This document shows positions 1-7,700 of a stretch of DNA of 52,791 bases, one piece after another. The notes below the pieces were generated by a model. It was not told the DNA's origin and did no database searches. It saw only the letters and a program-made list of their open reading frames with translations. This DNA is from JAZDLX01 sp964538455 (GTDB taxonomy: Bacteria > Electryoneota > Electryoneia > Electryoneales > Electryoneaceae): assembly GCA_964538455.1 (NCBI GenBank), contig CAZIDZ010000019.1:1-52791 (forward strand), read 5' to 3'. Positions within the stretch are counted from its first letter, which is position 1. Each line of letters starts with the position of its first letter. The position numbers and the translations under genes were made by a program.

Positions 1-13
1 AAAGGAGGCGACG

Positions 14-970
14 ATGAAGAAGACTTACGTTATTCTACTGCTCGCCGCTCTCCTGATGATCGCGGCGGGCTGTGCATCAACTTCTGAGTACTATCGCTTG
101 GGTGCGAAGGAGTTCAACCAGATTGACTACGGCTTCCCGGTCAAGTACGTGGACGTGCGCAACCTGCACATCGGCTACGTGGACCAGGGAAGCGGCGACC
201 AGGTGTTGCTGTTGATTCACGGCCTCGGCAGCAACATTAAGGGGTGGAAGCGCAACATCCCCGTGCTCGCGGAACACTACCGTGTGATCACGGTGGACCT
301 GCCCGGCTACGGTTACTCGTCCAAGGATTACTACCCCTACAGCCTCAGCTTTTATGCCGAAGTGCTCACCGAAATGCTGACGAAACTGGGGATCGACAAG
401 GCGGTGTTTGTCGGCCATTCGATGGGCGGCCAGATCGCGATTCTCGCCGCGCTCGAGTATCCGGACCGTGTGTCTAAGCTGGTGCTGATCAGCCCGGCGG
501 GGGTCGAATCGTTCGAGGAGGGCGAGAAGGACTGGTTTCGTTCCGTCGCTACCCCGGAATTGACCGAGGACGCCACGACCCGGACGATTGACATCAACGT
601 CGCCCACAACTTCTACAACATGCCGAAAGAGGCGGCGTTCATGGTCACCGACCGTATCCAGGTGAAAGGCGCGTCGGATTTCTCGATGTACGCCTACGCG
701 GTCGCCGAGAACATCAAGGGGATGGTCAACGAACCGACGACGGACTTGTTGAAGAACATCACCCAGCCGACGTTGGTGATGTTCGGCGAAGAGGACGGGC
801 TGATCCCCAACCCGTACCTCAACGGCGGATACTCCCGTGACATCGGCGCGATCGCGAAGCGTGAGATTCCGAACTGCACGCTGGTGATGGTTGAAAACTG
901 CGGGCACTTCGTCCAGTTCGAGCAGCCGGCGGTGGCGAACCAGTCCATTATGGATTTCATGGGCCGCTGA
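14..970 (+). CDS. Alpha/beta-hydrolase lipoprotein
   Basis: A 318-residue alpha/beta-hydrolase fold protein predicted to be a lipid-anchored periplasmic or outer-membrane esterase/lipase-like enzyme. The N-terminus is a hydrophobic signal ending in a lipobox (IAAGC, lipid Cys20). The oxyanion HG motif is in IHGLGSN, the nucleophile elbow is GHSMGG with Ser136, the acid is probably Asp261 in GEEDG, and the base is His298 in CGHF, so the triad is complete. A strong ribosome site (AAAGGAGG, 1-8) fixes the ATG at 14. The substrate cannot be deduced. It is followed immediately by a stray C-terminal sorting-tail remnant and then a terminator. Confidence 0.9.
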   Translation: MKKTYVILLLAALLMIAAGCASTSEYYRLGAKEFNQIDYGFPVKYVDVRNLHIGYVDQGSGDQVLLLIHGLGSNIKGWKRNIPVLAEHYRVITVDLPGYGYSSKDYYPYSLSFYAEVLTEMLTKLGIDKAVFVGHSMGGQIAILAALEYPDRVSKLVLISPAGVESFEEGEKDWFRSVATPELTEDATTRTIDINVAHNFYNMPKEAAFMVTDRIQVKGASDFSMYAYAVAENIKGMVNEPTTDLLKNITQPTLVMFGEEDGLIPNPYLNGGYSRDIGAIAKREIPNCTLVMVENCGHFVQFEQPAVANQSIMDFMGR

Positions 971-1070
971 GTTTGATCGAAGCAGCCGTCTTGCCAGCGG
1001 GATTTATTTCGTGCGTGCGGCTGTCCCCGGTGAGCTCGCACAGGTACGGCGGATCGTGCTGCTGAAATAA
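969..1070 (+). pseudogene. Remnant of a T9SS-type C-terminal sorting tail
   Basis: In the +1-shifted frame overlapping the stop of the hydrolase gene, the sequence reads ...FDRSSRLASGIYFVRA... and ends RRIVLLK followed by TAA (1068-1070). This matches the last strands of the type IX/Por secretion C-terminal domain (typically ASGxYFxRxxxG...RKxxLLK) common in FCB bacteria. There is no start codon or ribosome site and the upstream part of the domain is absent, so it is the 3' end of a lost secreted-protein gene. The downstream terminator at 1095-1137 probably belonged to that gene. Confidence 0.6.
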
Positions 1071-1094
1071 TTCGACGCACGCAATCTCCAACGA

Positions 1095-1137
1095 CGGAAC
1101 GGCTCCGCAATTGTGGAGCCGTTCCGTTTTTCTTTCT
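1095..1137 (+). terminator. Rho-independent terminator
   Basis: Perfect 12-bp stem (CGGAACGGCTCC at 1095-1106 with its complement at 1115-1126), 8-nt loop, then TTTTTCTTTCT. It ends the hydrolase/sorting-tail remnant transcript. Confidence 0.9.
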
Positions 1138-1268
1138 CCTCGGTTGCATCGCCCGGCTTTTCGGTCACATCCTCAAAAGGATCCATAAAGGACCGGGTGG
1201 GGAGCCTTCCATCCTGCTTCGAATACCGGCATCACATGCCTGGCGCTTATTCTGGACTCGAGGGGTGC

Positions 1269-2183
1269 ATGATGAAACGTAGAGCGCAGATCTTGTTGGC
1301 GTTTTCCATTTTCCTGTTCAGCGGCGAATGCGCCAGTGGTCAATCGGATCATCCCGATTCGACCGAGGCCAAACGCAACCCATGGAATCTCGCGGCGGAT
1401 ATCAGTGTCGCCCAATCTCAAAGTTCGTACAGCCGGAACTGGGACGGCGAGGAAGAGGGGACTATGGCGTGGGCTTCTACGTTCAACGGATCGGCGGAAA
1501 AACAGCTGCAGCCGAAGGTCAACAGCCGTTCGACGCTGAAACTGGAGTTTGGCCAGACCCAGACTCAGGACCGCCAGGAAGAATCCTGGTCGGGGCCAGT
1601 AAAATCCCTCGACAACATTGATTTGGAGTCGGTGCTTCGATACTCGATGGGGATTCGAATCGACCCCTTCGTCGCGTTTCGTTTTCAAAGCCAATTCACC
1701 GATGTCCGCGGCGGAGCCGAGTACAGTATCAATCCGATGCTGTTCACCGAGAGCGCAGGCCTCGCGCGATCGTTTTGGAAAAAACAGGACCGTTACCTGA
1801 TCGTTCGATTCGGCGGTGCTCTTAGACAGAAACGAGATCGTAATTTCTCGTTCGACGATTCCACCGGCGTTCGCGGGACAAAAAACATCAACGATGCCGG
1901 TTTGGAGGTTGTTGGTGAGCTGACCACCCCACTGTTGAACAACCGGGTTCGCGCCAACGCCCGGGTATCGGCGTACCAGGCGCTGTACAATTCCTACACG
2001 GAAAATGACCCGGAAGGCGACTGGAAAAGTACGGACCTTGACCTGGAAGCGATCTTTACAACCCGCGTCACCCGCTTGATCGCGGTGAATGTCAATCTCC
2101 GCTGGCTGTATGACCGGGAAATTGACAAGGCCGGACGGTTCAAGGAGTTGCTCACATTGGGGATCAGCTATTCGCTGCTCTGA
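1269..2183 (+). CDS. DUF3078-like outer-membrane barrel protein
   Basis: A 304-residue exported protein with a signal peptide (MMKRRAQILLAFSIFLFS...) followed by alternating polar/aromatic strands. The segment NWDGEEEGTMAWAST and the later SLDNIDLES and FRFQSQF pieces resemble the DUF3078 family of predicted outer-membrane beta-barrels in Bacteroidetes and relatives; the protein ends in a strand (TLGISYSLL). ATG 1269 is chosen because GAGGGG precedes it and it starts at the signal peptide; upstream in-frame starts would place non-hydrophobic residues before it. Function unknown; family assignment is by recognition of pattern only. Confidence 0.7.
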   Translation: MMKRRAQILLAFSIFLFSGECASGQSDHPDSTEAKRNPWNLAADISVAQSQSSYSRNWDGEEEGTMAWASTFNGSAEKQLQPKVNSRSTLKLEFGQTQTQDRQEESWSGPVKSLDNIDLESVLRYSMGIRIDPFVAFRFQSQFTDVRGGAEYSINPMLFTESAGLARSFWKKQDRYLIVRFGGALRQKRDRNFSFDDSTGVRGTKNINDAGLEVVGELTTPLLNNRVRANARVSAYQALYNSYTENDPEGDWKSTDLDLEAIFTTRVTRLIAVNVNLRWLYDREIDKAGRFKELLTLGISYSLL

Positions 2184-2208
2184 GATTGTTGCTTCATCTC
2201 CGTTTTCA

Positions 2209-3321
2209 ATGGCACGGTTAGTCTGTTTGCTGGATAACATTGTGGCCGAAACGATTCGAAAAATTATTCATGTGGACATGGACGCCTTTTACGCTTCCGT
2301 GGAGCAACGGGACAACCCGGAACTCAGGGGAAAGCCGGTCGCGGTAGGGTACGGCGGACCCCGCGGTGTGGTCGCCGCCGCCAGCTATGAGGCCCGCAGA
2401 TTCGGCGTTTATTCCGCCATGCCATCGCTGACCGCAAAGCGCCTCTGCCCGGAACTGATTTTCATCGAGCACCGCTTCGACGTGTACAGGTCGGTCAGCC
2501 GCCAGATCCGCGAGATCTTCCTCCGCTACACCGACCTTGTCGAGCCGCTTTCCCTCGATGAAGCGTACTTGGACGTTACTTGGAACAAGATCGGGCTCCC
2601 CAGCGCGACCCTGATCGCCCAACGAATCAAGCGGGAGGTGCTGAGGGCGACGGGGTTGACAGCCAGTGCGGGAGTCTCGTTCAACAAGTTTCTCGCGAAG
2701 GTGGCCAGCGATGTGAACAAACCGGACGGGCTGACGGTCATCACACCTGAGGATGCGCCGACGTTCTTGTCCGCCCTCCCGATCGAGAAATTCTACGGCG
2801 TCGGGCCTGCGACGGCCGAAAAGATGCACCAGCTCGGGATTCGCAACGGCGCTGATTTATTGAATTTCAGCGAACAGCGGCTGGTTCGGACTTTTGGCAA
2901 GGCCGGCAGCTACTATTATGAAGCCGCGCGCGGGATCGATCGCCGGGAAGTGATACCCACTCGCGAACGAAAATCGCTTGGGGCGGAGCGGACGTTCGAA
3001 CGGGACCTGGTAACCGAACAGGAGATGCTCGAGCGTCTCGAGCCGATCACACGGGAGGTGGCGGAGGATCTCGAGAAGCGCGAGCTTCACGGGCGTACTG
3101 TTACGCTGAAAATCAAGTATGCCGATTTCGTGCAGAGAACGCGCAGCCGGAGTCCCGGGGAAGTGGTGGATGGGTTTGACGCCCTCTGGGCTGTCGTCCG
3201 GCGGCTCCTCCACGAACCCGAACTGCCGGGCAGGCCGGTCCGCCTGCTCGGCGTTACGGTTTCGAACTTTCTCAGGCGTGAGACGGACGGGGAGTCTCCG
3301 CAGATGACGTTGGGTCTCTGA
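2209..3321 (+). CDS. dinB: DNA polymerase IV (Y-family translesion polymerase)
   Basis: A 370-residue Y-family polymerase that extends primers past lesions. The palm acidic residues are clear: VDMDAF near residues 22-27 and SLDEAY (Asp117, Glu118). The fingers motif with SYEARRFGV, the helix-hairpin-helix segment (YGVGPATAEKMHQLG) and the C-terminal little-finger domain are all present, and the length fits DinB. The end lacks an obvious beta-clamp motif of the QxxLF type, although it terminates MTLGL. ATG 2209 is used; a GTG at 2242 would start closer to the usual DinB N-terminus and is equally plausible, as neither has a convincing ribosome site. Confidence 0.93.
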   Translation: MARLVCLLDNIVAETIRKIIHVDMDAFYASVEQRDNPELRGKPVAVGYGGPRGVVAAASYEARRFGVYSAMPSLTAKRLCPELIFIEHRFDVYRSVSRQIREIFLRYTDLVEPLSLDEAYLDVTWNKIGLPSATLIAQRIKREVLRATGLTASAGVSFNKFLAKVASDVNKPDGLTVITPEDAPTFLSALPIEKFYGVGPATAEKMHQLGIRNGADLLNFSEQRLVRTFGKAGSYYYEAARGIDRREVIPTRERKSLGAERTFERDLVTEQEMLERLEPITREVAEDLEKRELHGRTVTLKIKYADFVQRTRSRSPGEVVDGFDALWAVVRRLLHEPELPGRPVRLLGVTVSNFLRRETDGESPQMTLGL

Positions 3322-3414
3322 GCGGCGATGGGATCGAAGGCTGGAATCGGCGATGGCGTTGATCTTTCGACCTATTTTCTCTTGTCTTCGGGAGCCTAAA
3401 ACATAGGGAGAAGT

Positions 3415-4065
3415 ATGAACCCTTCCTTGCGCCAACTGTTGCTCAAATACTGGCGGCGTCCCCGGCAGGTCGTTCGGGGGGCGTTGGATCGCCCTTCGCG
3501 CCTCAGGGAGCTGGTGCTCGCCGTTCTCTACGGCGTGGCGCTGATGCTCGACCGTGCGAACGAGAACTCCTGGGGTGAGACCTATTCGCTGCCGGGGATC
3601 TTCCTGCGTGTCGCGGCGTACGGTGTGCCGTTGGGGTTGTTTGTGGTTGCCTCGATGTGCGGCACGATGCGTCTGGCGAGGAAAATCGTCAATGGAACCG
3701 CGAGTTTTTGGGAAAATGTCGGCGCTGTGGCGATTTCCACGATTCCCGCCACAGAAGTGCTGCTGCTAAAGACTGGCATCACGGTTGTCTTTCTAGGCAG
3801 GGAGGCTTTCATCTCGTCGGGGTTCGGGGGACTGTCGTTTCTCCCTCTGAATGGGGGCACGGTCGCGATTGTCGTGATTATCGTCTTACTCTTGCCGTTC
3901 ATTCTCCTCTTCATCCCCTGGACAATCTCGCTGACGGCTAGGAGCATCGGCGAGGCGAACCGTGTGAACGGCTGGCGCGGGTTTGGACTGGCGGTGGTTG
4001 GATTGATTGGGATTATCCTAGCCGGATTGGCCGTGGAGGGGCTCAGAAGGCTCCTCGGGATCTGA
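3415..4065 (+). CDS. Yip1-like multi-pass membrane protein
   Basis: A 216-residue inner-membrane protein with about five hydrophobic segments (around residues 35-50, 60-85, 98-125, 145-170 and 190-210). The N-terminal RP..V...ALDRP region followed by membrane helices resembles Yip1-domain proteins of bacteria, whose role is unknown. The ATG is preceded by AGGGAGAAG at a normal distance. It stands alone between dinB and the DUF1508 gene. Family assignment is tentative. Confidence 0.6.
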   Translation: MNPSLRQLLLKYWRRPRQVVRGALDRPSRLRELVLAVLYGVALMLDRANENSWGETYSLPGIFLRVAAYGVPLGLFVVASMCGTMRLARKIVNGTASFWENVGAVAISTIPATEVLLLKTGITVVFLGREAFISSGFGGLSFLPLNGGTVAIVVIIVLLLPFILLFIPWTISLTARSIGEANRVNGWRGFGLAVVGLIGIILAGLAVEGLRRLLGI

Positions 4066-4209
4066 TTCCCGGCACAAATCGACGCTTTCTGGAGCTGTGC
4101 CTCCGGCGGAGTACGCATGAAGGGTGGAAGTGCCTTGCCTCGCCCTTCACCCTCCCATAGCTTGCCCACACAGAATGCTCGGCGATGCTTCAACCGAAGG
4201 AGGTCGCTT

Positions 4210-4563
4210 ATGTCTTCGAGTGACAAGTGGGTCTTTTACCGTGACAGGAAGAAACAATGGCGCTGGAATCGAACGGCGGTTAACGGAGAAATCGTTGGCG
4301 CAGCCACGCAGGGGTACGTTCGGCGAATTGACTGTCTGCGGAACGCCTACCGCAATGGATTCGAGGGGGGAGATGACAGCGGGACCCGTGACAAATGGGA
4401 AATTTACCGGGACCGGAAGAGAGAGTACCGCTGGCACCGGTACGCGACGAATGGGAACATCGTCGGCGCGGCCACGGAAGGGTATATCAACCGGATCGAC
4501 TGCGTCGCCAACATGAAACGGCACGGTTTCCCGGGCGAGAAAAAAGCGAGGATGAAATCGTAG
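4210..4563 (+). CDS. Tandem DUF1508 (YegP-like) protein
   Basis: A 117-residue soluble protein made of two copies of the DUF1508/YegP unit: KWVFYRDRKKQWRWNR...NGEIVGAATQGY...IDC in residues ~6-50 and KWEIYRDRKREYRWHR...NGNIVGAATEGY...IDC in residues ~62-105. The family is small, widespread and of unknown biochemical function. The ATG at 4210 has AAGGAGG (4197-4203) at the right distance. Both repeats keep the W-R-W/H, GE/NIVG and ID-C positions, which argues that both are folded and functional. Confidence 0.85.
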   Translation: MSSSDKWVFYRDRKKQWRWNRTAVNGEIVGAATQGYVRRIDCLRNAYRNGFEGGDDSGTRDKWEIYRDRKREYRWHRYATNGNIVGAATEGYINRIDCVANMKRHGFPGEKKARMKS

Positions 4564-5020
4564 CGCTTCTTTGTCGAGTTGGGACGCGCCCTCCGCCGAA
4601 CGGAATTGGCGCGTACCCCTTCATCCGGATGCAGCTTCGAAGCCTGTGGAAGTCGCTCAATTTCGTCGCATTCCACAGTGGAATTCTCGATACATCCAGG
4701 CAAATGAGTGAAGGTTGATTTTCGCCAAACGCCACCTTTACCCCTGAAATCCATCATTTCATCGCCCGCCGTTTAGCTAGAGAACGGTAGCGAACGGTCG
4801 GGTTCATTTCCGAGGCGGGGCTCTCCTTGAATCCGAGTTTGTTCTCTAAGTCCATAATTGGCCTAACCTTGTGTAATACATTTGGGCACGCTTCGGCTCC
4901 TGAATTTTCCACAATGTTGTCCAGGTCGCATGTTTTGAAATCCTAACAATCTTATACTTTTTGGTGCAACCAAAAAGTGTGCGAGAATTGGATCGGATTT
5001 TGAGAAAGGGGAATTCTGGG
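4564..5020. other. Noncoding interval upstream of the subtilisin gene
   Basis: No convincing gene is seen in these 457 bases. The short open frames lack ribosome sites and family resemblance. The region becomes AT-richer towards the downstream gene and carries a perfect inverted repeat at 4956-4978. No clear -35/-10 pair with a 16-18 base spacer was found. Confidence 0.5.
4956..4978. promoter_or_regulatory. Perfect 10-bp inverted repeat upstream of the S8 peptidase
   Basis: ACTTTTTGGT, three bases (GCA), then its exact complement. It lies 42 bases before the start codon at 5021, in AT-rich DNA. It could be an operator for a dimeric regulator or a leader hairpin. No T-tract follows, so it is not a terminator on the + strand. 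Confidence 0.4.
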
Positions 5021-6217
5021 ATGAAACGATTGCTCACGCTTGCTGCGCTCGCGGCAATGCTGCTGGTCCTGCTTCTCGGGGGGTGCAGCGAGCAGCCGGT
5101 GGCTCCGGGGAATTCATCGGATAACACTCAAATGGTTTCTGCGGCTGCGGACGTAATTCCAGGCAAGTACATCGTTGCGCTAAATGAGACTCCATCCCTT
5201 GGAAAAGGCCCGTCGGCTGTCCGTACCACGGCGGCGGTTCTGCTGCGTGAGTATGGGGCTGAGGATGACGCCATCGAGCATGTCTACAGCCATGCGTTAG
5301 TCGGTTTTTCCGCGAGTCTTTCGGAGAATCAGGCCAAGGAGATGGCTGCCGACCCACGCGTTTCCATTGTCGAACCGGACAAAATTGTGATGCTGGCTCC
5401 TCCTCCGGGAAAGGGTCCGGGAGGGGGTGGCGGTGGCGGCGGTTCCACGGGGCAAACAACTCCCTGGGGCGTTGCACGAGTTGGTGGACCTGTCGATGGA
5501 ACAGGCAAGACCGCCTGGATCATTGACACCGGTATTGACTTGACCCACCCGGACCTGAACGTTGACGCGGCCCGTGGCGCTACGTTCGTGCGTACGAAGG
5601 ACGGCACGCCGAATGACGACAACGGGCATGGTTCGCACGTCGCGGGCACGATCGCCGCGATTGACAACAGCATCGGGGTCGTGGGCGTGGCCGCGGGCGC
5701 ATCGGTCGTCCCGGTCAAGGTTCTTGACCGTCGAGGAAGCGGGACCGTATCCGGTGTAATCGCCGGTGTCGATTACGTTGCCGCCAACGCGGCTCTTGGC
5801 GACGTTGCCAACATGAGTCTCGGCGGCGGTGTTTCGACCACACTGGACCAGGCTGTGCTCAACGCTTCGAACAATGGAATCTGGTTCGCTCTCGCCGCGG
5901 GGAATGATTCGGACGATGCGAACAACCATTCACCGGCGCGGGTGAACGGCCCCTACGTGGTCACCGTCTCGGCGTACGGCGATGGTGATTTTTGGGCGTA
6001 TTTCTCCAATTATGGCAACCCTCCCGTTGATTTCTCGGGACCCGGCGTTTCCATTGAGTCGACTTACAAGAACGGCGGCTACAACACGCTCAGTGGGACG
6101 TCGATGGCGACACCTCACGTCGCTGGTCTGCTGCTTGCCACAGGCGGTCACGTCAACAGTGATGGATTCGTTTCCGGAGATCCCGACGGAACCCCGGATG
6201 CGATTGCCCATTTCTAA
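5021..6217 (+). CDS. Subtilisin-family (S8) protease, lipoprotein with I9 propeptide
   Basis: A 398-residue serine protease of the proteinase K/subtilase type. A signal with lipobox LGGC (Cys22) predicts lipid anchoring. It is followed by an inhibitor-I9 propeptide (GKYIVALNE... to VSIVEPDKI, roughly residues 48-124), a glycine-rich linker, and the catalytic domain with Asp169 (IDTGID), His203 (NGHGSHVAG), the oxyanion Asn in AAGND and Ser361 (GTSMATPH). All catalytic residues are present. ATG 5021 has AAAGGGG upstream. It is monocistronic, ending in a terminator. It is likely a secreted, surface-anchored protease for nutrition or protein turnover; the substrate is unknown. Confidence 0.93.
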   Translation: MKRLLTLAALAAMLLVLLLGGCSEQPVAPGNSSDNTQMVSAAADVIPGKYIVALNETPSLGKGPSAVRTTAAVLLREYGAEDDAIEHVYSHALVGFSASLSENQAKEMAADPRVSIVEPDKIVMLAPPPGKGPGGGGGGGGSTGQTTPWGVARVGGPVDGTGKTAWIIDTGIDLTHPDLNVDAARGATFVRTKDGTPNDDNGHGSHVAGTIAAIDNSIGVVGVAAGASVVPVKVLDRRGSGTVSGVIAGVDYVAANAALGDVANMSLGGGVSTTLDQAVLNASNNGIWFALAAGNDSDDANNHSPARVNGPYVVTVSAYGDGDFWAYFSNYGNPPVDFSGPGVSIESTYKNGGYNTLSGTSMATPHVAGLLLATGGHVNSDGFVSGDPDGTPDAIAHF

Positions 6218-6242
6218 TCCGCTCCTTTTGGAAATTGATGAC

Positions 6243-6270
6243 AGGGCTTCCTTCGGGAAGCCCTTTTTGT
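6243..6270 (+). terminator. Rho-independent terminator
   Basis: A 9-bp stem AGGGCTTCC / GGAAGCCCT with a TTCG tetraloop, followed by a T-rich run. It lies 26 bases after the subtilisin stop codon. Confidence 0.9.
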
Positions 6271-6341
6271 TGTTTTTCGCTGTATAGCGAATGGGGCGGG
6301 GAACTTGTGCGGTCCGTTCCAACTTTACTACACTAGGTCAA

Positions 6342-6414
6342 ACCCTCGAGCGGACACATCGCGGGGGCGGGTGTCCCCCTTCGGGGGTTTGATTTATCTG
6401 CGTCGAGGGTGGAG
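6342..6414 (+). promoter_or_regulatory. Potentially structured leader of the HD-GYP gene
   Basis: ACCCTCGA (6342-6349) is exactly complementary to TCGAGGGT (6403-6410), which directly abuts the ribosome site GGAG (6411-6414) of the next gene. Enclosed are GGACAC/GTGTCC (6352-6357 with 6371-6376) and CCCCC-TTC-GGGGG (6375-6387). The GGGGG at 6362-6366 can also pair with the same CCCCC, so mutually exclusive folds are possible. No known riboswitch consensus was recognised; it could simply be a weak terminator followed by chance pairing. Confidence 0.4.
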
Positions 6415-6419
6415 ATCGC

Positions 6420-7604
6420 ATGCATCTTGTAAGCGTCGAAAACGTCGAAGCCGGTGCCATCCTGGGTCGTTCGCTGTACAACGAGCGAATGGATTTGATG
6501 CTCGCCACAGGGTATAAACTCACCGGTAAAATACTGAAGCTTTTGAAAGAAAAAGGATTTACGTATGTCTACGTGATGGATCAAGTGGCGGATGACATCA
6601 TTCCGGAGGAGGTGATCAATACCACCCTTCGCCAGGCCGCCACAAAGAAAATCAGCGATGCCTTCGAGCAGATCAGGCAGAATCCCGCCTTTCGCAGCAT
6701 CAGGCCCAGCGAGCTGAAGAAGCGCATGGAGCAGGACCCGAAGCTGAAAAACCTGCTCAATATGTCTCAATTCCGAACCATGGCAGTGAATATCATCGAG
6801 GAGATTTTCGCGAAAAACATTCGTATGTTCTCGACTCTTCCGCTACGCTCGGACGACGGGTACGAAGTGCAGCACGCGCTCGACACCGCCGTGCTCTGCC
6901 TTCTCATCGGGCAGAATTTCGGGATGCTGACATCGGAGTTGCGCACGCTGATCACCGGGGCCCTGCTCCACGATGTCGGCAAGTCGATAACAGACAAGTA
7001 CCTGGAGTCACTGAAGGATCATACTGAAGCGGACGTACAGGCAATCCGCAAGGAACACCCCACCTACTCGATGCTGCTGGTAAAAGGGAGCGACGACGCG
7101 AGTTTCAAGGAGCAGGTTACCGTTCAGCAACACCATGAACAGCTTGATGGCAAAGGCTATCCGGGGGGATTGACCGCCGAGGATGTTCCGCCGGTGAAGA
7201 AACAGGCGGGGGAAGAGGGGCGCCAGATTTTCCGGCACGCTCAGATTCTCGCAGTCGCGAACCGGTACGACAACCTTGTCTCCGGAGCGTTTGACGACAT
7301 CAAACGAACTCCGGAAAAGGCGTTGGAGACGCTGGTGCTCGAGGCCGGGGAGCTCTGGAATTCACACGCCGTTCGCTCGCTGGTCGCGGTAGTACAGCTC
7401 TTTCCGATCGGGACGAGGGTGCGTGTAATGCAGACCGACACGCCCGATATCGCCGGATATTACGGCGTCGTCATTGCCAACAATGACGATTATCCCTCCA
7501 AACCGGTTGTCGTTTTGACGCATGACAGCCTGCAGGAGCAGGTACAACCGATGAAGTTCGATTTTAAACTCGACCACCGGATAAAACTTGAGCTGGTGCT
7601 GTGA
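6420..7604 (+). CDS. HD-GYP domain phosphodiesterase-like protein
   Basis: A 394-residue cytoplasmic protein. The N-terminal ~130 residues have the pattern of the domain often preceding HD-GYP modules. The HD-GYP domain follows, with HDVGK (184-188) and HHEQLDGKGYP (238-248), both intact, so cyclic-di-GMP hydrolysis is a reasonable prediction. A C-terminal ~70-residue tail (LFPIGTRVRVMQTD...) is typical of this architecture. The start is set by GGAG five bases upstream. The following HDOD protein is probably a functional partner; the two are separated by 96 bases. Confidence 0.9.
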   Translation: MHLVSVENVEAGAILGRSLYNERMDLMLATGYKLTGKILKLLKEKGFTYVYVMDQVADDIIPEEVINTTLRQAATKKISDAFEQIRQNPAFRSIRPSELKKRMEQDPKLKNLLNMSQFRTMAVNIIEEIFAKNIRMFSTLPLRSDDGYEVQHALDTAVLCLLIGQNFGMLTSELRTLITGALLHDVGKSITDKYLESLKDHTEADVQAIRKEHPTYSMLLVKGSDDASFKEQVTVQQHHEQLDGKGYPGGLTAEDVPPVKKQAGEEGRQIFRHAQILAVANRYDNLVSGAFDDIKRTPEKALETLVLEAGELWNSHAVRSLVAVVQLFPIGTRVRVMQTDTPDIAGYYGVVIANNDDYPSKPVVVLTHDSLQEQVQPMKFDFKLDHRIKLELVL

Positions 7605-7700
7605 TGGTGAAAGCGCGGCCGTAGTGCTTCGCCGAGCTCCACATACACCGGACGCGGTATTACATTCGTGCGGTCGGAATTCATCCGCTGGGACAATAGC

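Noticed and set aside
6342..6414. Known cyclic-di-GMP riboswitch before the HD-GYP gene
   Set aside because: The conserved GEMM core elements (such as the GCACAGGGCAAACC and GGGACGCAAAGCC stretches) are not present, so only an unassigned structured leader is claimed.
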